Source: an uncultured Comamonadaceae bacterium (GTDB taxonomy: Bacteria; Pseudomonadota; Gammaproteobacteria; Burkholderiales; Burkholderiaceae). From it: DNA of 6,545 bases. The position numbers and the translations under genes were made by a program. The notes below the pieces were generated by a model. The model was given only the letters and a program-made list of their open reading frames with translations, was not told the DNA's origin and did no database searches. Positions 1 to 4,537 of the stretch are shown here, one piece after another. The stretch covers positions 1 to 6,545 of the forward strand of contig CAMLQP010000168.1 of NCBI GenBank assembly GCA_946482115.1. The letters are read 5' to 3'. The stretch's first letter is position 1, and each line of letters begins with the position of its first letter.

Positions 1-196
1 AGCCCTTGCGCGGGTCGATGATGCCGCTGATGGTCTTGAGGATGGTGGTCTTGCCGGCGCCGTTGGAGCCGAGCACGGTGGCGATCTCGCCGCGGCGCAC
101 CTGCAGGCTCACGCCGCGTATGGCCTTGATCGGGCCGTAGGCGCTCTCGACGTTGAGCAGCTTGAGCACCGCGTTGTCGGAAACAGGAACGGTCAT
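1..196 (-). CDS. livF: LivF-type ABC importer ATPase (5' part only; runs off the left edge)
   Basis: N-terminal 65 residues of the second ATPase of a branched-chain-amino-acid-type ABC importer, a cytoplasmic subunit that hydrolyses ATP to drive uptake through LivH/LivM. The fragment opens MTVPVSDNAVLKLLNVESAYG. It shows the A-loop aromatic (AYG, about residues 19-21), the AIRGVSL strand and a Walker A motif GSNGAGKTT at about 43-51, followed by LKTISGIIDP. This early pattern, with a short N-terminus and SNGAGKTT, fits LivF rather than LivG. The signature, Walker B and H-loop lie outside the window. The ATG was chosen because it starts just ahead of the conserved first strand; a G-rich stretch (GTGGGGG) lies 6 bases upstream but is not a clean ribosome site. 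It is the last liv gene visible here and is set off from livG by 79 bases. Family assignment is firm; substrate is unknown. Confidence 0.93.
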   Translation of the reverse strand, partial: MTVPVSDNAVLKLLNVESAYGPIKAIRGVSLQVRRGEIATVLGSNGAGKTTILKTISGIIDPRKG

Positions 197-275
197 AGGG
201 CCCCCACGCTTGTCGCTACGCGTACTGCGCTGCCCCCCAAGGGGGTGTTCGAACCTTGGAGCGGTCCTGCGGTTC
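197..275. repeat. Palindromic repeat-like element in the livG-livF gap
   Basis: This 79-base spacer interrupts an otherwise tightly packed operon. It contains C6-AA-G5 at 233-245, a near-perfect palindrome. It also has CCAAGG (237-242) facing CCTTGG (254-259), which could form a 6-bp stem around TTCGAA, plus small palindromes GGGCCC (198-203) and ACGCGT. On the transcribed (minus) strand the order is CCAAGG, TTCGAA, C5-TT-G6, then CAGCGCAG and finally GTGGGGG just before livF. From memory, similar C-run/TT/G-run elements ending in GTGGGGGC are dispersed between genes in Comamonadaceae genomes; I could not verify this, and there is only one copy in the window. In the mRNA it could fold, and so could affect transcript stability or the livG:livF ratio. 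No T-tract follows, so a full Rho-independent terminator is not supported. Confidence 0.5.
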
Positions 276-1127
276 TCATGCGGCCTCCTTGGCATGGTTT
301 TCGCGGCGCAGACTGGAGACGTCGTCGACCGATCCCAGGTAGGCCTCGATGACACCAGGGTGGGTCTGCACCTCGCGTGGCGTGCCGGTGGCGAGTTCCT
401 CACCCTGGCTCATGGCCAGCACGCGGTCGGACACCTTGGACACCAGGCTCATGTCGTGCTCGACCATCAGCACCGTGATGCCCAGCTCGTTCTTGATGTC
501 GGCGATCCAGAAGGCCATGTCCTCGGTCTCCTCGACGTTGAGACCCGAGGATGGCTCGTCAAGCAGCAGCAGCTGGGGTTCGGTGCACAGCGCGCGGGCC
601 AGCTCGACCACCTTGCGCACGCCGTAGGGCAGGCCGGCCACCATGGTGTCGCGGTAGTGCTGCAGGTCGAGAAAGTCGATGATCTGCTCGGCCTTTTCGC
701 GCGCCAGGATTTCCCCTTCGCGCACCTTGCGGGTGAAGAACATCTCGGCCCACAGGCTGCTGTGCTGCTGGGTGTGGCGGCCGATCAGCAGGTTGTGCAG
801 CACGCTCGCGTGTTCAAACAGCTCGATGTTCTGGAAGGTGCGCGCAATGCCCAGGCTGGCCACCTTGTGGGGTGGCTGGTCGGTCAGCGGCAGCATGGCG
901 CCGCCCGGGCCGGCGTACGCGATGGTGCCGGTGGTGGGCGTGTAGATGCGGCTGATGAGGTTGAACACCGTCGTCTTGCCCGCGCCGTTGGGTCCGATGA
1001 GGGTGAACACCTCGCCCCGGCGCACATCGAAGCTCACGTTGTTGACGGCCAGCACGCCGCCGAAGCGCACGCTGAGGTTCTTGGCCGACAGCAGCACGTC
1101 GGCCGATTGGGGTTGTGCGTGACTCAT
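276..1127 (-). CDS. livG: LivG-type ABC importer ATPase
   Basis: Complete 283-residue ATPase of a LIV/HAAT-type importer; it works in the cytoplasm as a partner of LivF and docks on the LivH/LivM permeases. Visible motifs: Walker A GPNGAGKTT at 45-53, Q-loop TFQN with Gln99, signature-region helix LPYGVRKVVELARAL at 166-180, Walker B LLLLDE at 186-191 with catalytic Glu191, D-loop SSGLN, and H-loop His224 in VEHDM. The signature reads LPYGV rather than LSGGQ; LivG proteins usually have an LSYGQ-like form, so this departs further but matches a LivG subtype I recall near acyl-CoA ligase genes (inference). The tail (about 265-283, DDVSSLRRENHAKEAA) is charged and extends past the ATPase core. 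The ATG shares 4 bases with the livM stop (ATGA), so translation is probably coupled. Length is slightly above the usual roughly 255 residues. Confidence 0.95.
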   Translation of the reverse strand: MSHAQPQSADVLLSAKNLSVRFGGVLAVNNVSFDVRRGEVFTLIGPNGAGKTTVFNLISRIYTPTTGTIAYAGPGGAMLPLTDQPPHKVASLGIARTFQNIELFEHASVLHNLLIGRHTQQHSSLWAEMFFTRKVREGEILAREKAEQIIDFLDLQHYRDTMVAGLPYGVRKVVELARALCTEPQLLLLDEPSSGLNVEETEDMAFWIADIKNELGITVLMVEHDMSLVSKVSDRVLAMSQGEELATGTPREVQTHPGVIEAYLGSVDDVSSLRRENHAKEAA

Positions 1128-2200
1128 TTCAGCCTGTCCGATTTCTGGAAGGACTTCTGCCGCTTGAACATGCCGCGCCGGTAGAAGGGGAAGAGCTGGA
1201 AGTAGGTGCGGATCTTGAGCCAGCGGCCATACAGGCCCATGGGCTCGAACAGCACGAAGGCGATCAGCACGATGCCGTAGACCGTGCCTTGCAGGCCGGC
1301 GGCCTGGCCGATGGCGGCGGGCAGGAAGTCCTTGCCCAGCGCGATCAGCTGGGGCATCACGATCAGGAAGATCGCGCCGAGGAAAGCGCCGTGGATCGAG
1401 CCCAGGCCGCCAATCACCACCATGAGCAGCAGGTCGATGGACTGGATGATGGAGAACTGCTCCGGCGACAGGAACTGGATCTTGTGCGCGTACAGCGCCC
1501 CTCCGATGCCAGCCAGCGCGGCCGACAGCGCGAAGCTCAGGGTCTTGTAGCGCGCCAGGTGTATGCCCATGCTCTGCGCCGAGATTTCCGAATCGCGGAT
1601 GGCGACGAAGGCCCGGCCGGTGGACGAGCGCATCAGGTTGACGATGGCCAGCGTCGCGATCACGGTGACCACCAGGCACAGGAAGTAGAACTCGCCGGTG
1701 GTGTCGAACTCCCAGCCGAACAGGCTGGGCAGGTTGACCATCAGGCCCTTGTTGCCGCCGGTGACGGACTCCCAGCGTGCCATGCCTTCCTCGACGATGA
1801 AACCAAAGGCGAGCGTGGCCATGCCGAGGTAGATGCCCTTGACGCGCAGAGCCGGCAGGCCCACCACCACGCCGACGGCGGCCGACAGAAGGCCGGCGCC
1901 GGCCAGCGCGATGGGGAAGGGAACGCCCGCGTTGACCATGACGGCCTGCGCGTAGGCGCCCACGCCCAGGAAGGCCGCGTGGCCCAGCGAGAACAGGCCG
2001 GTGAAGCCCGCCAGCAGCATCAGGCCCAGGCCCACGATGCTGTAGATCAGCACGAAGGTCAGCTGGGCCAGCCAGTACTCGTCGGCCAGCCAGGGGGCCA
2101 GCACCAGCAGCCCGCACAGCAGGCCGTACCAGAAGACGTGGCCACCGTGTTTGGCCAGGCGGACGTCCTGGTCGTAGTCGGTCTTGAAGATGAAACGCAT
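1124..2200 (-). CDS. livM: LivM-type ABC importer permease
   Basis: Inner-membrane permease of 358 residues. It has many hydrophobic segments, from about residue 22 (WYGLLCGLLVLAPWL) to about 325. Family hallmarks are GLGLMLLAGFTGLFSLGHAAF at about 57-77, the LPALRVKGIYLGMATLAFG block at 115-133, and the ATPase-coupling loop AIRDSEISAQSMGIHLARYK at 200-219. GGLGSIHGAFLGA at 264-276 also fits the family. The basic C-terminus (YRRGMFKRQKSFQKSDRLK) resembles a betaproteobacterial LivM subtype. The start at MRFIFKTDYD was preferred over an in-frame ATG 14 codons upstream. GAGGA lies 10 bases ahead of the chosen ATG and overlaps the livH stop, whereas the upstream ATG would overlap livH and add a non-conserved leader. 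The livH-livM gap is 13 bases and the 3' end overlaps livG by 4 bases. Substrate is not deducible from the permease alone. Confidence 0.95.
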   Translation of the reverse strand: MRFIFKTDYDQDVRLAKHGGHVFWYGLLCGLLVLAPWLADEYWLAQLTFVLIYSIVGLGLMLLAGFTGLFSLGHAAFLGVGAYAQAVMVNAGVPFPIALAGAGLLSAAVGVVVGLPALRVKGIYLGMATLAFGFIVEEGMARWESVTGGNKGLMVNLPSLFGWEFDTTGEFYFLCLVVTVIATLAIVNLMRSSTGRAFVAIRDSEISAQSMGIHLARYKTLSFALSAALAGIGGALYAHKIQFLSPEQFSIIQSIDLLLMVVIGGLGSIHGAFLGAIFLIVMPQLIALGKDFLPAAIGQAAGLQGTVYGIVLIAFVLFEPMGLYGRWLKIRTYFQLFPFYRRGMFKRQKSFQKSDRLK

Positions 2201-2213
2201 GGTGGGTAGTTCC

Positions 2214-3089
2214 TCAAACCTTCTTGCGCAGCTTTTCGCCAAACAGGCCGTTGGGCTTGAGCACCAGCATGATCAGCACCACGATGTAGGGGGCGATGTC
2301 CTTGAAGCCTTCGGGCAGGTAGAAGCCGGCCAGCGCTTCGACGGTGCCGATGATCAGCCCGCCGACGATGGCGCCGGGCAGGCTGCCGAAGCCGCCGACC
2401 ACGGCGGCCGGGAAGGCCTTGAGGCCGATGAAACCCATGTTGGCGTGCACGAAGGTGATGGGCGCGAGCAGCAGGCCGGCGATGGCGGCAACGCCAGCGG
2501 CCAGGCCCCAGACCAGGCCGTTGAGCCGCTTGACCGGGATGCCCATGTAGTAGGCCGCGAGCTGGTTCTGCGACGCAGCCTGCATGGCGATGCCCAGCTT
2601 GCTGTACTTGAACATCGCGAACAGCACGCCGCACAGCGCGGCGGTCGCGCCGATCACCACCAGCTGTTCGGCCGCGAGCACCAGCGTGCCCATGCGCACC
2701 ACTTCGTTGGCGTAGGGCACGGGCAGCGTGTGGGTGTCGGTGCCGACGTTGGGGATCATGGTGATGAGGCCGCGCAGCACATAGCCCACGCCTATGGTCA
2801 GCATCACGATGGAGAAGGCCGGCTGGCCCAGGATGGGGCGGATCACGACGCGCTCGAGCAGCACGCCAAACACGCCCATGGCCACGATGGCTGCGGGAAC
2901 CGACAGCCAGAACGGGAAGCCCAGCATCGTCATGGCGGCCAGGCCGCCGAAGGCTCCCACCATCATCAGGTCGCCCTGCGCGAAACTCACGGTTTCCGTC
3001 GCCTTGTATATCAGCACGAATCCCAGGGCGATCAATCCGTAGATGCACCCCTGGGCCACGCCGCTGATCAGCAGCTGCAGCAATTGCAC
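2214..3089 (-). CDS. livH: LivH-type ABC importer permease (GTG start)
   Basis: Inner-membrane permease of 291 residues, the usual length for LivH, which pairs with LivM to form the channel. Hallmarks: an N-terminal membrane helix with GVAQGCIYGLIALGFVLIYKA at 10-30, then ETVSFAQGDLMMVGAF at 32-47, LLERVVIRPILGQP at 77-90, and the ATPase-coupling loop around AASQNQLAAYYMGIPVKRLN at 171-190. The conserved FPAAVVGGFGSLPGAIVGG block is at 226-244. The start is GTG, placed by an AAGGAG ribosome site 6 bases upstream and by homology of VQLLQLLISG to typical LivH N-termini. A longer reading from an ATG at 3236 would add 49 residues that are not LivH-like and span the promoter region. It is the first gene of the importer operon. 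No binding-protein gene lies between it and its divergent neighbour. Confidence 0.95.
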   Translation of the reverse strand: MQLLQLLISGVAQGCIYGLIALGFVLIYKATETVSFAQGDLMMVGAFGGLAAMTMLGFPFWLSVPAAIVAMGVFGVLLERVVIRPILGQPAFSIVMLTIGVGYVLRGLITMIPNVGTDTHTLPVPYANEVVRMGTLVLAAEQLVVIGATAALCGVLFAMFKYSKLGIAMQAASQNQLAAYYMGIPVKRLNGLVWGLAAGVAAIAGLLLAPITFVHANMGFIGLKAFPAAVVGGFGSLPGAIVGGLIIGTVEALAGFYLPEGFKDIAPYIVVLIMLVLKPNGLFGEKLRKKV

Positions 3090-3095
3090 TCTTGT

Positions 3096-3101
3096 CTCCT
3101 T
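3096..3101 (-). promoter_or_regulatory. Ribosome binding site fixing the livH GTG start
   Basis: On the minus strand AAGGAG lies 6 bases before a GTG codon at 3087-3089. This is the best Shine-Dalgarno match in the intergenic region, and it decides for GTG over the upstream in-frame ATG codons. Confidence 0.85.
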
Positions 3102-3160
3102 GTCGAGCGAGCCTGAGTTATAGCGGTACTCTTCTATAAGACGCCTAGGGATGTTCCCCA

Positions 3161-3196
3161 TGTCAAGTCGCCAAGGCGCCAGCGCCGCACTTGACA
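3161..3196. promoter_or_regulatory. Divergent promoter/operator candidate: 8-bp inverted repeat containing two TTGACA hexamers
   Basis: The 149-base region between livH and the crotonase gene contains TGTCAAGT at 3161-3168 and its exact reverse complement ACTTGACA at 3189-3196, 20 bases apart. Each arm holds a perfect TTGACA (-35 consensus), one pointing toward livH and one toward the crotonase gene. Between them is a GC-rich hairpin, GGCGC-CA-GCGCC (3175-3186). The -10 partners are poor. Toward livH, TCTTAT is at 19 bases and TATAGA at 22 bases; toward the crotonase gene only weak matches (TGCATG at 17) occur. Either the promoters depend on an activator or the repeat is an operator. Symmetry is seen directly; function is inferred. 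Confidence 0.4.
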
Positions 3197-3225
3197 CGTG
3201 CATTAAGGTTCGCTGCATGCACCTC

Positions 3226-3232
3226 AAGGGAG
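3226..3232 (+). promoter_or_regulatory. Ribosome binding site fixing the crotonase GTG start
   Basis: AAGGGAG lies 6 bases upstream of GTG at 3239-3241. It supports this GTG rather than a TTG at 3191 in the same frame, which would sit inside a -35-like hexamer and add 16 residues outside the conserved fold. Confidence 0.75.
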
Positions 3233-3238
3233 CCAAAA

Positions 3239-4051
3239 GTGAATGAACTGGATGCTGTGACGGTGGAGCGGCTCGGCGATGTGACGGTGGTCACCTTGAA
3301 CCGGCCGCAGGTGCGCAACGCGGTGGACGCCGCGACGGCGCGGGCGCTGCACCGCGCGTTCGTCGGGTTTGACGAGGACGAGGCGGCGCGTGTCGCCGTC
3401 TTTCATGGGGTGAACGGCACTTTCTGCGCGGGCTGGGACCTCCTGGCGGGTGCCGCGCTGGCCGCTGGCGACGGGCAGGCCGTCCAGGGTCTGCACGCGT
3501 CGCTTGACTACGCGCCGGGCGATACCCGCCCCCTCGGCCCCATGGGCCCGTCGCGCCTGCGCCTGTCCAAACCCGTGATCGCCGCCGTTTCAGGGCCGGC
3601 CGTGGCCGGTGGCATGGAGCTGGCGCTGTGGTGCGACCTGCGCGTGATGGAGGCCGATGCCTACTTCGGCGTCTACTGCCGCCGTTTCGGCGTGCCGCTG
3701 ATCGATGGCGGCACGGTTCGCCTGCCGCGCCTGATCGGCATGGGGCACGCGATGGATCTCATCCTGACCGGCCGCAAGGTCGAAGCCGACGAGGCCTTGC
3801 GCATGGGTCTGGCCAACCGCGTGGTGCCCAGCGGCCAGGCGCGCGAGGCCGCGATCGCGCTGGCGCGCCAGCTGGCCGGGTTCCCGCAGGAAACGATGCG
3901 GGCCGACCGCGAGAGCGCCTACGCGCAGTGGGGCCTGCCGCTGGACGAGGCGCTGCACCAGGAGTGGATGCGCGGCCGCGAGCGGCTGGGCGACGCGCTG
4001 GCCGGCGCGGGCCGTTTCGCTGGTGGCCAGGGGCGCCACGGGGCATTCTGA
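3239..4051 (+). CDS. Crotonase/enoyl-CoA hydratase-family protein with Cys at the second catalytic Glu position
   Basis: A 270-residue crotonase-fold protein, the usual length for the family; members bind acyl-CoA and stabilise an enolate in an oxyanion hole. Family features: VTLNRPQVRNAV at 18-29, oxyanion segment FCAGWDL at 62-68, second oxyanion segment AVAGGMELALWCDLRV at 121-136, then FGVYCRRFGVPLIDGGTVRLP at 143-163 and LTGRKVEADEALRMGLANRVV at 176-196. Glu127 matches the first catalytic Glu of classical hydratases (Glu144 of the rat enzyme). The second Glu (rat Glu164), 20 residues later, is replaced by Cys147, and an Asp (156) follows in LIDGG. I recall a whole subfamily with this FCRRxGVPLIDGG pattern annotated as enoyl-CoA hydratase, so the change looks like a subfamily trait, not decay. 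Hydration activity is therefore uncertain; isomerase, hydrolase or other acyl-CoA chemistry is possible. It is monocistronic and divergent from the liv operon. Confidence 0.9.
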   Translation: MNELDAVTVERLGDVTVVTLNRPQVRNAVDAATARALHRAFVGFDEDEAARVAVFHGVNGTFCAGWDLLAGAALAAGDGQAVQGLHASLDYAPGDTRPLGPMGPSRLRLSKPVIAAVSGPAVAGGMELALWCDLRVMEADAYFGVYCRRFGVPLIDGGTVRLPRLIGMGHAMDLILTGRKVEADEALRMGLANRVVPSGQAREAAIALARQLAGFPQETMRADRESAYAQWGLPLDEALHQEWMRGRERLGDALAGAGRFAGGQGRHGAF

Positions 4052-4070
4052 ACCCCGCGGACGGCCGCAA

Positions 4071-4087
4071 GAGCGCCGACGGCGCTC
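4071..4087. terminator. GC-rich hairpin between convergent genes, possible bidirectional terminator
   Basis: GAGCGCC-GAC-GGCGCTC forms a perfect 7-bp stem with a 3-base loop. It lies in the 34-base gap between the crotonase stop and the thioesterase stop and overlaps the latter by two bases. A smaller GCGG/CCGC hairpin precedes it (4057-4068). No T-run follows on either strand, so it is not a canonical intrinsic terminator. The position between convergent genes suggests it limits read-through or protects 3' ends; this is inference. Confidence 0.4.
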
Positions 4088-4499
4088 AGCGCGGGATGGC
4101 GCGCGGACGGCCGGCGTCGTCGATGGCCACGTAGGTCAGGCTCGCCTCCGTCACCTTGACGAACTGGCCCTGGGTGCGGAAGCGCTCGGCGTACACCTCC
4201 ACCTGCACCGTGACCGAGGTCGTGCCGATGCGGGAGACCTCGGCATAGAAGCTCAGGATGTCGCCCACGCGCACCGGCTGCTTGAAGATGAATTCGTTGA
4301 CCGCCACCGTGGCCATGCGGCCCTGCACCACGCGGGCGGGCAGCACGGAGCCGGCCAGGTCCACCTGCGCCATGACCCAGCCGCCGAAGATGTCGCCGTT
4401 GCCGTTGGTGTCGGCGGGCATGGGAATGACCTTGAGGACCAGTTCCTTGTCGCTCGGAGGGGTCGGCGTGGGGTAGCGGGGGCTTGAAAAGTCGGACAT
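4086..4499 (-). CDS. YciA-type hotdog-fold acyl-CoA thioesterase
   Basis: A 137-residue cytoplasmic hydrolase of acyl-CoA thioesters to free acid plus CoA. Evidence is the hotdog motif PADTNGNGDIFGGWVMAQVDLAG at 28-50, which corresponds to the TNxNGDIFGGW...D segment of YciA. Asp47 sits where the family's catalytic Asp is found. Further matches are AVNEFIFKQPVRVGDILSFY at 66-85, VTVQVEVYAERF at 96-107 and TEASLTYVAIDDAGRPR at 117-132. Length matches YciA-like enzymes (about 130-160). The N-terminus (SPRYPTPTPPSDKE) is proline-rich and probably unstructured. The ATG was chosen over in-frame ATGs further upstream because those lie inside the divergent exporter gene and an AGGA precedes this ATG by 9 bases. 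Relatives accept a broad range of acyl chain lengths; specificity cannot be read here. It is convergent with the crotonase gene and divergent from the exporter gene. Confidence 0.92.
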   Translation of the reverse strand: MSDFSSPRYPTPTPPSDKELVLKVIPMPADTNGNGDIFGGWVMAQVDLAGSVLPARVVQGRMATVAVNEFIFKQPVRVGDILSFYAEVSRIGTTSVTVQVEVYAERFRTQGQFVKVTEASLTYVAIDDAGRPRAIPR

Positions 4500-4503
4500 G
4501 GGC

Positions 4504-4532
4504 ACAATCCTGGGCTGACAGCCCGTCATTGT
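4504..4532. promoter_or_regulatory. Two-shell dyad centred in the thioesterase-exporter divergent gap
   Basis: The 38-base gap between the two start codons (4500-4537) holds GGGCT-GAC-AGCCC (4512-4524). Around it, exactly concentric, lie ACAAT (4504-4508) and ATTGT (4528-4532), each separated from the inner arms by 3 bases. All four arms share the same centre (4518), within half a base of the midpoint of the gap. The outer arms also resemble -10 boxes (CACAAT rightward, GACAAT leftward), though no good -35 is found at normal spacing. It could be an operator that controls both genes, overlapping divergent promoters, or a hairpin at the 5' ends of both mRNAs. Symmetry is seen; role is inferred. 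Confidence 0.4.
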
Positions 4533-4537
4533 CTCCC

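Noticed and set aside
245..262. TTCGAAC within the livG-livF gap, resembling a tRNA T-loop
   Set aside because: The flanks do not form a 5-bp T-stem and no anticodon or acceptor arm can be built nearby; TTCGAA is simply a short palindrome in the repeat-like element.
1128..2117. Upstream extension of the livG frame through livM, giving a possible 613-residue protein
   Set aside because: The added 330 residues are Arg/Gly/Pro-rich and out of frame with a clear LivM permease. LivG homology begins just after the ATG at 1127, which overlaps the livM stop in the usual ATGA arrangement.
1115..3116. Long plus-strand open frames (364 and 310 codons) opposite livM and livH
   Set aside because: Their translations are low-complexity (Gln/His/Asp/Gly-rich) with no family motifs, and the minus strand carries conserved permeases.
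3191..3238. TTG-initiated N-terminal extension of the crotonase protein
   Set aside because: No ribosome site precedes the TTG, the extra 16 residues lie before the conserved fold, and a well-placed AAGGGAG supports GTG at 3239.
3628..4134. Alternative plus-strand frame of 168 codons overlapping the crotonase 3' half
   Set aside because: It is Arg/Pro/Gly-rich without motifs and overlaps a clearly conserved crotonase reading frame; it is treated as a shadow.
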